In this document: piece after piece, positions 9,024 to 18,425 of the stretch | Position numbering within the stretch: the stretch's first letter is position 1 | How the letters are laid out: every line of letters starts with the position of its first letter | From: an uncultured Tateyamaria sp. | Lineage (GTDB): Bacteria; Pseudomonadota; Alphaproteobacteria; Rhodobacterales; Rhodobacteraceae | Direction: 5' to 3' | Assembly (NCBI RefSeq): GCF_947494755.1 | Contig: NZ_CANLVZ010000002.1 | Coordinates: 186,001-250,000, forward strand | Length of the DNA stretch: 64,000 nucleotides | Notes under the pieces: model-generated | Told to the model about the DNA's origin: nothing | The model's database searches: none | The model's input: the letters and a program-made list of their open reading frames with translations, nothing else | Program-made: the position numbers and the translations under genes

Positions 9024-9620
9024 GTCCGCTCCAATACCGCCAAACGCACGGCCAAGGCCGCGAACACACTGGCTGAAATCCAGTCGAGCACCCGGCTGCC
9101 ACGCGCAAGCTGTTGCCCGATGCCGCCTGCAAAGACCCCCACGGCCCCGTTGATCACAAACCCGCCAAGGGCGAGCATCGCACCGAAAATCAGGAATTGC
9201 CCCAGCACGGGCCCGGCGGCGGGGTCGACGAATTGCGGCACGAAGGCCAGCACGAACAGGATGACCTTGGGGTTCGTCAGGTTCACGAACAGACCTGAAC
9301 GAAAGGCGCGGCGCGGCGTGGTTGTGGGCACTGCGGCCTTGACGGTGCTGCGCAATGTCTGCGCCGCGAGCCACAAAAGGTAGGCAACGCCAACCCACCG
9401 GATCGCCTCGAACGCCCAAGGCAAGGCGGCAACGACCGCGCCAAGGCCGAGGCCGGCCAACGCTGTGTGGATGAAAGCCCCAAGCGAGATGCCCGCGCTT
9501 GCCGCCAATGCGGCGCGCGGGCCCGACCGCACCCCTTGGCCGAGGCAGAACATCATGTCCGCCCCCGGCGTCAGGTTCAGCGCGAGGCCTGCGGGCACGA
9601 AGGCCAGCAAAAGGATCGGA

Positions 9621-9628
<8 letters not shown>
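9020..9628 (-). CDS. LysE/RhtB family amino-acid exporter
   Basis: A roughly 202-aa polytopic membrane protein with the LysE/RhtB signature: FVPAGLALNLTPGADMMFCLGQG at the N-terminus, a Gly/Ala-rich second helix, and FVNLTNPKVILFVLAFVPQFV after the central loop. The family exports amino acids or related small metabolites; the substrate cannot be read from sequence. ATG 9628 lies inside the 3' end of udg (8-nt overlap) and its stop overlaps moaB by 4 nt, so translation is probably coupled. Confidence 0.88.
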
Positions 9629-10385
<757 letters not shown>

Positions 10386-10459
10386 AAGCCCAACCTATCG
10401 TGCCCCATTGGAAACCAAAATGCCCTTCATTGTTCCGACAAATATGCAAATCCGACCGC

Positions 10460-10489
10460 TTGCCGCGCCCACCCCGCACCGCCTATAAG
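10460..10489 (+). promoter_or_regulatory. Candidate sigma-70 type promoter of the pyrB operon
   Basis: TTGCCG (10460-10465) and TATAAG (10484-10489) are separated by 18 bp, 26 bp upstream of the pyrB ATG. An AAAGGATCACC ribosome-binding region directly precedes that ATG. The position between divergent udg and pyrB is right for a promoter, but this is pattern matching only. Confidence 0.35.
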
Positions 10490-10515
10490 CGCGCCAGACG
10501 CGCCAAAGGATCACC

Positions 10516-11463
10516 ATGACCTTCACCCATCGCCACCTTCTGGGCATCGAACATCTGCGCCAGGACGAGATCACGACGCTGCTTGATCTGGCCGAAGACT
10601 ACGTAACCCTGAACCGTGCGACGCAAAAGCATGGCGATGCGCTGGCGGGCCTCACGCAGGTCAACATGTTCTTTGAAAATTCAACCCGCACGCAGGCCAG
10701 TTTCGAACTGGCGGGCAAGCGGCTTGGGGCGGACGTGATGAACATGGCCATGCAGGCCAGCTCGATCACCAAGGGCGAGACGCTGATTGACACCGCCATG
10801 ACGCTGAATGCGATGCACCCCGACCTGCTGGTGGTGCGCCATCCCCATTCCGGCGCGGTCGATCTGTTGGCCCAAAAGGTCAATTGCGCTGTGCTGAATG
10901 CAGGCGACGGGCGGCATGAACATCCGACGCAGGCCTTGCTCGACGCGCTCACCATCCGGCGGGCCAAAGGGCGGCTGCACCGGCTCAGCATCGCGATCTG
11001 CGGTGACATTGCGCATTCGCGCGTTGCGCGCTCGAATATCATCCTGCTTGGCAAGATGGAGAACCGGATCCGCCTTATTGCCCCGCCCACCCTCATGCCC
11101 GCCGGTATCGGTGAATTCGGTGTCGAGGTCTATGATGACATGGCCGAGGGTCTCAAGGACGTCGACGTGGTCATGATGCTGCGCCTGCAACGCGAGCGAA
11201 TGGATGGCGGGTTTATCCCATCCAGCCGCGAATATTATCACCGCTACGGGCTGGACGCGGCCAAGCTGGCCCATGCCAAACCCGACGCCATCGTGATGCA
11301 TCCCGGCCCCATGAACCGCGGGGTCGAAATCGACGGCACCCTGGCGGACGATATCAACCGCTCCGTCATTCAGGATCAGGTGGAAATGGGTGTGGCCGTG
11401 CGCATGGCGGCGATGGACTTGCTGGCCCGCAACCAACGCGCGCTGCAAGGGGGCGTGGCATGA
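10516..11463 (+). CDS. pyrB: Aspartate carbamoyltransferase catalytic subunit
   Basis: Condenses carbamoyl phosphate with L-aspartate in pyrimidine synthesis. Visible are the carbamoyl-phosphate loop [20 protein letters not shown] (residues 55-74), the HPHSG region, [18 protein letters not shown], and the aspartate-site [12 protein letters not shown] near residue 258. 315 aa, normal length. No pyrI regulatory subunit is adjacent. Instead a small membrane protein and a dihydroorotase homologue follow with 4-nt overlaps, an arrangement that in pseudomonads (pyrB-pyrC') gives a mixed ATCase complex. Confidence 0.96.
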   Translation: MTFTHRHLLGIEHLRQDEITTLLDLAEDYVTLNRATQKHGDALAGLTQVNMFFENSTRTQASFELAGKRLGADVMNMAMQASSITKGETLIDTAMTLNAMHPDLLVVRHPHSGAVDLLAQKVNCAVLNAGDGRHEHPTQALLDALTIRRAKGRLHRLSIAICGDIAHSRVARSNIILLGKMENRIRLIAPPTLMPAGIGEFGVEVYDDMAEGLKDVDVVMMLRLQRERMDGGFIPSSREYYHRYGLDAAKLAHAKPDAIVMHPGPMNRGVEIDGTLADDINRSVIQDQVEMGVAVRMAAMDLLARNQRALQGGVA

Positions 11464-11999
11464 CACCCATCACCATCCCCGCCCATGAGGTCGGCGTGAT
11501 CCGGGTTTTTGCCCTGTCGATGACCGATGACGAGGCACGCGCCCTCAAAGATGATCCGGACGCGATCAACACAGCCCTTGGCGCGGACGTGGACGCCGAA
11601 CAGGTCGAGATTTTCCCGATTTCGGACCTCGAAGGGGTCGGCCTTGCCGGATACCTGATCGAAGGCAATGCAGTCCCATCCGAGCAAATCGCACCCGACC
11701 GGGCCAAGATCGACCGCTTGGGCGGATGGGTCCTGATCGTCTTTTCCCGCGCCTTCGGGGGCAGCGCCACCACGCTGACGCCCGACCCCGCGCTGACATT
11801 GATCGGCACCTACGGCGAAGTGCCCACCGACTGGAGCGCGACCGAAACGGTCACCTCTGAGGCGGCCAAGCCCTATTCCGCCCCGCAGGACACCATAAAA
11901 AAGAAACCATCAGATGCGGCCATGTCGGGCCGTGTCGCCACGGTGGTGCTGATCCTTTTGGGACTGTTCACATGGGCCATGATTTGGATCGCCGGATGA
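11460..11999 (+). CDS. Conserved membrane protein between pyrB and the pyrC homologue, function unknown
   Basis: 179 aa. The soluble N-terminal region (about residues 1-150) starts with [23 protein letters not shown] and is followed by a low-complexity stretch and a single C-terminal transmembrane helix (about 158-177, [20 protein letters not shown]). Its ATG overlaps the pyrB stop and its TGA overlaps the next ATG, each by 4 nt, so it is made together with both Pyr proteins. The tail-anchored topology leaves the domain in the cytoplasm, where it could anchor or tune the ATCase complex; that is inference. I recognise no domain. Confidence 0.8.
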   Translation: MTPITIPAHEVGVIRVFALSMTDDEARALKDDPDAINTALGADVDAEQVEIFPISDLEGVGLAGYLIEGNAVPSEQIAPDRAKIDRLGGWVLIVFSRAFGGSATTLTPDPALTLIGTYGEVPTDWSATETVTSEAAKPYSAPQDTIKKKPSDAAMSGRVATVVLILLGLFTWAMIWIAG

Positions 12000-13279
12000 C
12001 CGATACGCTGTTCACAAACGCCAAGCTGATCAACCCCGAAGGCGGTACGGTCATCACCGGCGCGCTTGGCGTCACGGATGGCAAGATTTCGGCTATTATC
12101 ACGGACGAGACGCCCCACCCGCAGGCCAGAGAGACTGTCGACTGTGACAGGAAACACCTGGCCCCTGGCCTTGTGGATCTGGGTGTAAAGGTCTGTGAAC
12201 CAGGCGAGCGGCACAAGGAAAGCTTTGGCTCGGCCGGACTTGCCGCCGCCGCAGGCGGCGTCACCACGATGGTTACGCGTCCCGACACGGACCCGGCCAT
12301 CGATAACCCCGAAACGCTCGAATTCGTGATCCGCCGCGCGCGCGAGGCTGCGCCCGTCAATGTTCTGCCCATGGCCGCGCTGACCAAGGGACGGCAGGGG
12401 CGAGAGATGACCGAGATCGGCTTCCTGCTCGATGCCGGTGCCGTCGCCTTCACCGATTGCGACAACGTGGTCGCAGACACCAAAGTGTTCGGACGCGCGC
12501 TGTCCTATGCCCGCTCGCTCGGGGCGCTGGTGCTGGGCCATCCGCAGGATCCGGGCCTCTCGGCGGGGGCTGCGGCCACCTCCGGCAAATTCGCGAGCCT
12601 GCGCGGGCTACCGGCTGTGTCGCCCATGGCAGAGCGCATGGGGCTGGACCGCGACATCGCGATGATCGAGTTGACCGGCGCGCGCTATCACGCGGATCAG
12701 ATCACGACAGCCCGTGCCCTGCCCCCGCTGGAACGGGCCAAGCAGAACGGCTTCGACATCACCGCAGGCACGTCCATTCACCACTTGACGCTCAACGCGC
12801 TGGACGTGGCCGACTACCGCACCTTCTTCAAGATCAAACCGCCCCTGCGGGACGAGGACGACCGACTTGCCATGGCCGAAGCGGTACAAAGCGGGTTGAT
12901 CGACGTGATTTCGTCCATGCACACGCCACAGGACGAGGAAAGCAAGCGGCTTCCCTTCGAGGCGGCAGCTTCGGGTGCCGTTGCGCTCGAAACCCTTTTG
13001 CCAGCGGCCATGCGCCTGTTTCACAGCGATCACGTTGATCTGCCAACGCTCTGGCGGGCCATGTCGCTCAACCCTGCCAAACGGTTGGGTCTGCCCTGTG
13101 GGCGGCTTGCCATCGGGGCCCCTGCCGATCTGGTGCTGTTTGACCCCCACGCACCCTTTGTGATGGATCGTGCCACACTCCAATCGAAATCGCGCAACAC
13201 GCCCTTTGATGGGGCGCGGATGCAGGGTAAAGTCCTGCAAACCTACGTCGCCGGTCACTCTGTCTATAAAAGAGCCTAA
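11996..13279 (+). CDS. pyrC: Dihydroorotase-like protein lacking several metal ligands (PyrC'-like)
   Basis: 427 aa with a complete amidohydrolase/class I dihydroorotase architecture: LAPGLVDLGVKVCEPGERHKESF (55-77), GVTTMVTRPDTDPAID, GHPQD (181-185), TAGTSIHHLTLN, FKIKPPLR and PFEAAASGAVALETLLP (320-336). The metal-binding HxH after PGLVD is replaced by G63 and K65, and the catalytic Asp of the usual SDHAP/TDHAP motif is M308. His182 and the HH pair near 262 remain. An inactive structural subunit, as known for pseudomonad PyrC', is more likely than a working enzyme; the active dihydroorotase would be elsewhere. ATG 11996 overlaps the upstream stop by 4 nt. Confidence 0.85.
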   Translation: MTDTLFTNAKLINPEGGTVITGALGVTDGKISAIITDETPHPQARETVDCDRKHLAPGLVDLGVKVCEPGERHKESFGSAGLAAAAGGVTTMVTRPDTDPAIDNPETLEFVIRRAREAAPVNVLPMAALTKGRQGREMTEIGFLLDAGAVAFTDCDNVVADTKVFGRALSYARSLGALVLGHPQDPGLSAGAAATSGKFASLRGLPAVSPMAERMGLDRDIAMIELTGARYHADQITTARALPPLERAKQNGFDITAGTSIHHLTLNALDVADYRTFFKIKPPLRDEDDRLAMAEAVQSGLIDVISSMHTPQDEESKRLPFEAAASGAVALETLLPAAMRLFHSDHVDLPTLWRAMSLNPAKRLGLPCGRLAIGAPADLVLFDPHAPFVMDRATLQSKSRNTPFDGARMQGKVLQTYVAGHSVYKRA

Positions 13280-13894
13280 ATGCCTTACTTCGATTCTTCT
13301 GCGATCACCCTGATCCTATGGGCCGTAATCGGTTATGGCTTGGGGTCGATCCCCTTTGGCATGGTGCTGGCGCGGGTCATGAACCTGGGCAATCTGCGCG
13401 AGATCGGGTCCGGCAATATCGGGGCCACCAATGTGCTGCGCACAGGCAACAAGACCGCCGCTGCACTGACGCTGGTGCTGGATGCGGCAAAAGGGGCCGT
13501 GGCCCTGTTGCTGGCACGCGCCATGACGGGGGCCGAGGATGCGGCCCAAATCGCCGGGTTGGCGGCAATGCTGGGGCATTGCTATCCGGTCTGGCTTGGC
13601 TTCAAGGGCGGCAAGGGGGTTGCGACCTTCCTCGGTCTGCTTTTGGCGCTGCACTGGCCCATTGGCGTCGGGGCCTGTCTGGCGTGGCTGGTTGGCGCGG
13701 CCATCAGCCGGATGTCGTCGATGGGCGCGCTTGTTGCCGCCGCCTCTTCCACCTTCCTCATGGTGTTTCTGGGCAGGCCGGACGCCATCATCATGGGCAT
13801 CTTTCTGACCCTGCTGATCTTTGCGCGCCACCGGACCAATATCGCACGCATCCGCGCGGGAACCGAGCCCAAGATCGGCGCAAAATCCACCTGA
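13280..13894 (+). CDS. plsY: Acyl-phosphate:glycerol-3-phosphate acyltransferase
   Basis: Integral membrane enzyme that transfers an acyl group from acyl-phosphate to glycerol 3-phosphate, the first acylation in phospholipid synthesis. Signature loops: GYGLGSIPFGMVLAR (residues 13-27), EIGSGNIGATNVLRTGNK (40-57) and LGFKGGKGVATFLG (112-125). The rest is hydrophobic with about five membrane helices. 204 aa, normal length. Its ATG directly follows the TAA of the dihydroorotase homologue, so it belongs to the pyrB operon. Confidence 0.95.
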   Translation: MPYFDSSAITLILWAVIGYGLGSIPFGMVLARVMNLGNLREIGSGNIGATNVLRTGNKTAAALTLVLDAAKGAVALLLARAMTGAEDAAQIAGLAAMLGHCYPVWLGFKGGKGVATFLGLLLALHWPIGVGACLAWLVGAAISRMSSMGALVAAASSTFLMVFLGRPDAIIMGIFLTLLIFARHRTNIARIRAGTEPKIGAKST

Positions 13895-13896
13895 CC

Positions 13897-14148
13897 TTGT
13901 TCGCACGCAAGCTGAGGGCCCTGCCACAGGGCACCTTCACCGCCACCGCGCATGGGCGGCGCTATGTGGTGACCAAGTCCAGCTTTGCGGATGGCAGATC
14001 CGTCAAACTGGTCGCCGAGGAATTGGGCGGGCCGGACTATATCAGCCTCAATTGGTACGATCTCGCGTCCGGTCCGCAACTCAGACCTTGCGAAATGTCC
14101 GACCAAAAGGTGCGTGCTTTCGTAGACGCGGTGCAGCCAGAGCCCTAG
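13897..14148 (+). CDS. Small conserved hypothetical protein (TTG start)
   Basis: An 83-aa basic protein (LFARKLRALPQGTF...) following plsY after 2 bp. The only start codon that avoids a long overlap with plsY is TTG 13897. The middle contains YVVTKSSFADGRSVKLVAEE and GGPDYISLNWYDL, and the C-terminus ends DAVQPEP. It looks like a compact beta-rich cytoplasmic protein with no signal peptide or membrane helix. I know of similar small proteins in related genomes but no function. It is the last gene of the pyrB-plsY operon before a LysE-type gene. Confidence 0.7.
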   Translation: MFARKLRALPQGTFTATAHGRRYVVTKSSFADGRSVKLVAEELGGPDYISLNWYDLASGPQLRPCEMSDQKVRAFVDAVQPEP

Positions 14149-14158
14149 AGTGGCGGGC

Positions 14159-14782
14159 ATGAGCGATATCAGCCTCCCCCTCATCCTGCTTGCGGCCTTG
14201 CTCGCAGGGGCCAGCCCCGGCCCGGCGACGCTCACGATTGCAGGCACCTCCATGGCATCAGGACGGCGCGCGGGACTGGCCGTCGCCTCGGGCGTTACCA
14301 CGGGGTCTTTCATGTGGTCTGTGTCCGCGGCCTTCGGGCTTGGCGCAATCATGCTGGCCAACGCGTGGCTGTTCGAGATCGTGCGCTATGCGGGCGCCGC
14401 CTATCTGGGCTGGCTTGCCGTCAAATCCGCGCGCGCGGCTTGGGCCGGTGCATCGCTCAAAGTGCCAGAGGTCAGTCAAAAGTCGATCCGGGGCCATTAT
14501 GCCAAGGGGTTGGGCCTGCACCTCACGAACCCCAAGGCGATCCTGTTCTTTGGCGCGCTTTATTCGGTCGGGGTGCCGCCGGGCGCACCGGTGTCCGCGC
14601 TTGTCACCGTCATTCTGGCCGTGGGCGCACTCAGCTTCACGGTCTTTCACGGCTACGCGTTCATCTTTTCGTCCGGGCCGATGATCCGGGCCTATGCCCG
14701 CGCCAAAAGGGTGTTCGAGGCCGCCTTTGCGCTCTTTTTCGGGGCCGCAGCACTGCGCATCCTGACGGCCAAGCTGGTTTAG
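14159..14782 (+). CDS. LysE family translocator
   Basis: Second LysE/RhtB-type exporter in the window (207 aa). The N-terminal ALLAGASPGPATLTIAGTSMASG and central GLGLHLTNPKAILFFGALYSVG are diagnostic, and about six hydrophobic helices are visible. ATG 14159 is preferred over an in-frame GTG at 14150 because family homology begins at SDISLPLIL. It starts 10 bp after the preceding small gene, so co-transcription with the pyr operon is possible. The stop overlaps the stop of the convergent gshA. Confidence 0.87.
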   Translation: MSDISLPLILLAALLAGASPGPATLTIAGTSMASGRRAGLAVASGVTTGSFMWSVSAAFGLGAIMLANAWLFEIVRYAGAAYLGWLAVKSARAAWAGASLKVPEVSQKSIRGHYAKGLGLHLTNPKAILFFGALYSVGVPPGAPVSALVTVILAVGALSFTVFHGYAFIFSSGPMIRAYARAKRVFEAAFALFFGAAALRILTAKLV

Positions 14783-16149
14783 TAGGAATAATCCGCAAAC
14801 ACCCGCGTCACGTCGCCGTTCCAGTCGGTGTTGTAGCGTTCGATCAACTCGTCCGCAGGCACTTTGCCTGTATCAATGCTTTCCTGAAGCGCGTTCAGAA
14901 AGTGCGTTTCATCCGGAACCAGCCCGCCCGCCCCCGTCCGCGCCCGCGCCACAAGCCCGGCCCGCGAAATCTCGACCGCCTCGCGCGCCAGATCGTGCAT
15001 CCGCACGCCGTTCACTTCGGCCTGTAGCCCCTGTTCGGAAGCCGCAACCCGCAGGCCTTCGCGCGTTTCCGCGTCAAACCCTTTGACCAGATCCCATGCC
15101 GCATCGAGTGAGGATTGATCATACATCAGCCCCACCCAGAACGCGGGCAGCGCGCACAGACGCCGCCACGGGTTGCCATCCGCGCCGCGCATCTCGATGA
15201 ATTTCTTGACCCGCGCCTCGGGAAAGGCGGTCGTCATGTGATCGGCCCAGTCGCTGAGCGTTGGCGTCTCTCCCGGCAGCGCAGGCAGTTTCCCGGCCAT
15301 GAAGTCGCGGAACGACATGCCGAGCGCATCGATATACTTGCCGTCGCGGTAAACGAAATACATTGGCACATCGAGCGCGTATTGCACCCACGCCTCGAAC
15401 CCGAACCCATCCTCGAAAATGAAGGGCACCATGCCGGTGCGGTCGGGGTCCAGATCACGCCACACGCGGGACCGCCACGACTTGTGCCCATTCAGCTTGC
15501 CCTCGAAAAACGGAGAGTTGGCGAACAGCGCCACGGCAACAGGCTGTAACGCCACGGCCACGCGCATCTTTTGCACCATGTCCGCCTCAGACGCGAAATC
15601 AAGGTTCACCTGCACTGTGCAGGTCCGCCGCATCATGGTCCGCCCCATCGTGCCGACCTTGCCCATATAGGCGTCCATCAGCTTGTAACGCCCCTTGGGC
15701 ATCAGCGGCATCTCGTCATGCGTCCAATGCGGCGCAGCGCCCAGCCCGATAAAGCCGACGCCGATTTCATTCGCCACTTCAGTAACTTCGGCAAGGTGCT
15801 GGTTGGTCTCGTCACAGGTTTCGTGGATGGTTTCAAGCGGGGCACCGGCCAATTCCAGCGCACCTCCGGGTTCGAGCGAGATGTTGCACATCCCCTTTTC
15901 AAGCCCCGTCAGCTTGCCGCCTTCGCGCACCTCGCTCCAGCCGTGGCGGTCGCGCAGACCTCCCAAGACCGCCTCGACCGACCGCGCGCCCTCAAACGGC
16001 AAGGGTCTCAGCGTGTCCTGACAATATCCGAACTTTTCGTGCTCGGTCCCGATGCGCCAGGCATCCTTGGGCTTGCAGCCGTCGGCCATATACTCGGCCA
16101 ATTGGTCATGATGCTCGATCGGCCCGCCGCCGGATTGGGGAATAGACAT
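14779..16149 (-). CDS. gshA: Glutamate--cysteine ligase (proteobacterial/plant-type GCS2)
   Basis: First and rate-limiting step of glutathione synthesis: ATP-dependent joining of Glu and Cys. 456 aa of the alphaproteobacterial/plant class: AWRIGTEHEKFGY (residues 30-42), EPGGALELAGAPLETIHET, MDAYMGKVGTMGRTMMRRTCTVQVNLD (described in two parts because of length), and the late MRGADGNPWRRLCALPAFWVGL. ATG 16149 has GGAGCG eight bases upstream and begins the family-typical MSIPQSGGGPIEHHDQL. Transcribed alone, converging on the LysE-type gene. Confidence 0.94.
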   Translation of the reverse strand: MSIPQSGGGPIEHHDQLAEYMADGCKPKDAWRIGTEHEKFGYCQDTLRPLPFEGARSVEAVLGGLRDRHGWSEVREGGKLTGLEKGMCNISLEPGGALELAGAPLETIHETCDETNQHLAEVTEVANEIGVGFIGLGAAPHWTHDEMPLMPKGRYKLMDAYMGKVGTMGRTMMRRTCTVQVNLDFASEADMVQKMRVAVALQPVAVALFANSPFFEGKLNGHKSWRSRVWRDLDPDRTGMVPFIFEDGFGFEAWVQYALDVPMYFVYRDGKYIDALGMSFRDFMAGKLPALPGETPTLSDWADHMTTAFPEARVKKFIEMRGADGNPWRRLCALPAFWVGLMYDQSSLDAAWDLVKGFDAETREGLRVAASEQGLQAEVNGVRMHDLAREAVEISRAGLVARARTGAGGLVPDETHFLNALQESIDTGKVPADELIERYNTDWNGDVTRVFADYSY

Positions 16150-16201
16150 GGACTGGGCGCTCCCGATTGGCCGCAAGTTTGACGTCTAGGGATGGGGCGA
16201 T

Positions 16202-16217
16202 TTGACAGGGGTGTCAA
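16202..16217. promoter_or_regulatory. Perfect inverted repeat upstream of gshA
   Basis: TTGACA-GGGG-TGTCAA, a 6-bp perfect dyad 53 bp upstream of the gshA start. Read on the minus strand it offers a consensus TTGACA -35 box, although no good -10 sits 16-18 bp further on. It could be an operator or a promoter half; weak evidence. Confidence 0.3.
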
Positions 16218-16301
16218 TGCACGCGCGCCCTGCGCCAATTCACGAGCCGGTGCGCGCAGGTGCGCACGGGTCTGGCCTCGAACGCACCCGGACTTGCGCA
16301 A

Positions 16302-16835
16302 TCAGGCGCGGCCCGCAGGCTCCATCTGTGCAAGCGTCGGTGCGGCACGCTCCCAGATCAGAACCGGTTTAGACGGCCCGTCGCGCAATTGCGCCAGCAT
16401 CCGTTCGGTTTTCAGCCCCGGCAAAGCTGCAAAGGCATCAAACAGCGCATCCGCTCCGTCCGCATCCACCGGGATCATCACGGGCGGGTGGCCAAGCTGT
16501 TCCAGCCGCCAATGGGCAGGGCGCTGTGCGCCATCCAGCGTCAGGCGCTGCAGTTCGCGCATCGCAATGGCGCCACCCGACAAGGGGCCAAAATACATGA
16601 CCTGACCTTCGTCCACCTGCACGGTACCCAGCCCACCCCCGGCCCCGCGAAAGCGGCCCCGTTGCAGACCGACCATAATCAAGGCCCCTGCCCCGACCAG
16701 CAGAACAGGCGCGATCAAGCCCAACAGCCCGCCCGGCCCGGCGAGCCACCACAAGGCAAGAATAGCCAATGCAACGCCCACCAGCACTTCGCGCCAACGC
16801 CAGATTTGGGCGGTTGCTTCGGGTCGAAAGAACAT
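16302..16835 (-). CDS. Hypothetical inner-membrane protein
   Basis: 177 aa. Two adjacent hydrophobic helices (about residues 15-33 and 36-56) are followed by a cytoplasmic domain with GTVQVDEGQVMYFGPLSGG and WERAAPTLAQMEPAGRA at the end. This PH-like arrangement (two TM helices then a small beta domain) resembles photosynthetic-assembly/PH-domain membrane proteins in general shape only. ATG 16835 is preceded by AGGAAGC; a GTG one codon earlier is possible. It follows the acetyltransferase gene by 11 bp, third in the rsmE operon. Confidence 0.72.
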   Translation of the reverse strand: MFFRPEATAQIWRWREVLVGVALAILALWWLAGPGGLLGLIAPVLLVGAGALIMVGLQRGRFRGAGGGLGTVQVDEGQVMYFGPLSGGAIAMRELQRLTLDGAQRPAHWRLEQLGHPPVMIPVDADGADALFDAFAALPGLKTERMLAQLRDGPSKPVLIWERAAPTLAQMEPAGRA

Positions 16836-16846
16836 CACGCTTCCTT

Positions 16847-17695
16847 TCAGATGGTGACGGGGTCGGCGTACATCACAATGCGATAATCCCCGATCCGTGT
16901 GAAGCCCATGGCCTCGTAGGCCCTGGCCGCCGGCGGGTTGGCCGCAAACAGGATCGCGTGGGCCTTGCCCGCCGCGCGCGCCTCTTGGAGGTGCCCGGAA
17001 ACCACCCGCCGCCCATAGCCGTGATTGCGTCGGGCCTCGGGCACGAACACACCGCCAACCTGCACCATGTCGGCAACGGTGGCGTTGAACGCGCTCATCG
17101 CGACGGGTTCGTTTTGATCCATCAATACCCGAACACTGGCGTTTTCAATCGCACGCGTTGCGCGTCTCTCCGCTTCTTCCGGGGAGAACGCCGTTCCGGT
17201 GTCGGTGCCATAAGCCGTGAACCAGTCCAGCAGCATTGCGTAATCCTGCTGGACAGGCGCGCGCAAGGGAATGGGTGTGCGCTCCAGATCGTCCAATGCG
17301 AGGGCATAGAGCGGTTCATTTTGATCAAAGGCGGGTTGGACACTCTCGATCCCAAGTGCGGTCAGCGCGGCGGTCACATGTCGGGGCACGCCAGTGGCTC
17401 CTAAAACATCCCGCCCCGCCCAAAGCCCGCGCAACTCGGAAAGGTCAATGTCAGAGCTTGGCATTTGCGCCAGCACATAACCCGCTTGGGTGATGCCGAC
17501 GACGCCGCAGATGCCGCTGATGTTTTCGGCCAGTATGAAATCGGTCGCGGCACGCGTGCTGCTTGCTCCAAGGCCGTGGGCGGCCAGGTTTGAGCGCAGA
17601 AACATCGACGTTTCCGCATACCCTGCCAAAAAGCACTCAATTGCACCGGCATCTGTCGCAGCGGCGCGACGTAAGGCGCAGGTGCCCTGCGCCAT
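16847..17695 (-). CDS. GNAT family N-acetyltransferase
   Basis: 282 aa. The N-terminal half is a divergent or degenerate GNAT-like domain. The C-terminal half carries the acetyl-CoA site: VGGVFVPEARRNHGYGRRVVSGHL (two short motifs, V/I-x-x-V-x-V-P and RRxGxG) and ANPPAARAYEAMGFTRIGDYRIVMY. The substrate is unknown. ATG 17695 lies inside a palindromic repeat, so the first residues MAQGTCALRRAA are encoded by that repeat. The gene starts 2 bp after the rsmE stop. Confidence 0.85.
   Translation of the reverse strand: MAQGTCALRRAAATDAGAIECFLAGYAETSMFLRSNLAAHGLGASSTRAATDFILAENISGICGVVGITQAGYVLAQMPSSDIDLSELRGLWAGRDVLGATGVPRHVTAALTALGIESVQPAFDQNEPLYALALDDLERTPIPLRAPVQQDYAMLLDWFTAYGTDTGTAFSPEEAERRATRAIENASVRVLMDQNEPVAMSAFNATVADMVQVGGVFVPEARRNHGYGRRVVSGHLQEARAAGKAHAILFAANPPAARAYEAMGFTRIGDYRIVMYADPVTI
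17675..17693. repeat. Palindromic element overlapping an acetyltransferase start
   Basis: GGCGCAGG-TGC-CCTGCGCC, preceded by GTAA, nearly identical to the hairpin at 1756-1774. It covers codons 1-7 of the minus-strand acetyltransferase and abuts the rsmE stop. Confidence 0.6.
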
Positions 17696-17697
17696 GC

Positions 17698-18414
17698 TCA
17701 CCAATCTCCCAAACGCTGCTGCCAGACCGTCAGCGCCGCCACTGCCGCCGTGTCCGCCCGCAATATCCGTGGGCCAAGAGCAACGGCATGCGCCTGGTCC
17801 ATCCCATGCAGCCGCGCGCGTTCCTTGTCTGAAAATCCACCCTCAGGGCCAATCAGCACGGCCCATGGCCCCGCCACATCCGGCAAGACAGGCGCACCGC
17901 CCACCTCGGCCTCGTCACAGAACATCACCTGCCGGTCGCCCAGATCTGCCAAGGCGCGATCCAGCCGCACCATCTCGGCCACTTCGGGCACGAAGGTGCC
18001 GCCGCATTGCTCGGCCGCCTCGACCGCATGGGCCTGCAACCGGTCGCGCTGCACGCGGCCTGCATTGGTGAACGCGGTCTGCACAGGCACCATCCGGCGC
18101 ACGCCCATCTCAGCGGCCTTTTCCACTATAAAATCTGTCCGGGCCTTTTTGATCGGGGCGAAGAGCAACCACACATCCGGCGGCATCACCAAAGGGCGGC
18201 GCGCCGCGATGCAGGCCAGAACCCCACCGCGCTTGCCCGCCTCGGCGACCTCGGCCAGCCATTCGCCATCCACCCCGTTGAACAGCAAGACATGCGCCCC
18301 CACCGACAACCGCATTACGCCAAACAGATAATGCGCCTGCTCCCGCGACAGGACGACGGATTGCCCCTCCCCCAAAGGGTGCTCTACATACAGGCGGATC
18401 TTGGCTTCACTCAT
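17698..18414 (-). CDS. rsmE: 16S rRNA (uracil1498-N3)-methyltransferase
   Basis: SPOUT-class SAM-dependent methyltransferase acting on U1498 of 16S rRNA in the assembled 30S subunit. An N-terminal PUA-like domain (residues 1-70, RLYVEHPLGEGQSVVLSREQ) precedes the SPOUT knot with PWAVLIGPEGGFSDKE (about 185-200) and ALGPRILRADTAAVAAL at the C-terminus, where ADTA replaces the common AETA. 238 aa, typical. First gene of a minus-strand operon; its start is only 11 bp from the divergent ubiA start. Confidence 0.94.
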   Translation of the reverse strand: MSEAKIRLYVEHPLGEGQSVVLSREQAHYLFGVMRLSVGAHVLLFNGVDGEWLAEVAEAGKRGGVLACIAARRPLVMPPDVWLLFAPIKKARTDFIVEKAAEMGVRRMVPVQTAFTNAGRVQRDRLQAHAVEAAEQCGGTFVPEVAEMVRLDRALADLGDRQVMFCDEAEVGGAPVLPDVAGPWAVLIGPEGGFSDKERARLHGMDQAHAVALGPRILRADTAAVAALTVWQQRLGDW

Positions 18415-18425
18415 GGACCTTGTTT

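Noticed and set aside
8481-9419. A 312-codon version of moaB starting at 9419
   Set aside because: The first 132 codons overlap the LysE-type gene and lack MoaB similarity; the coupled ATG at 9023 gives the normal length.
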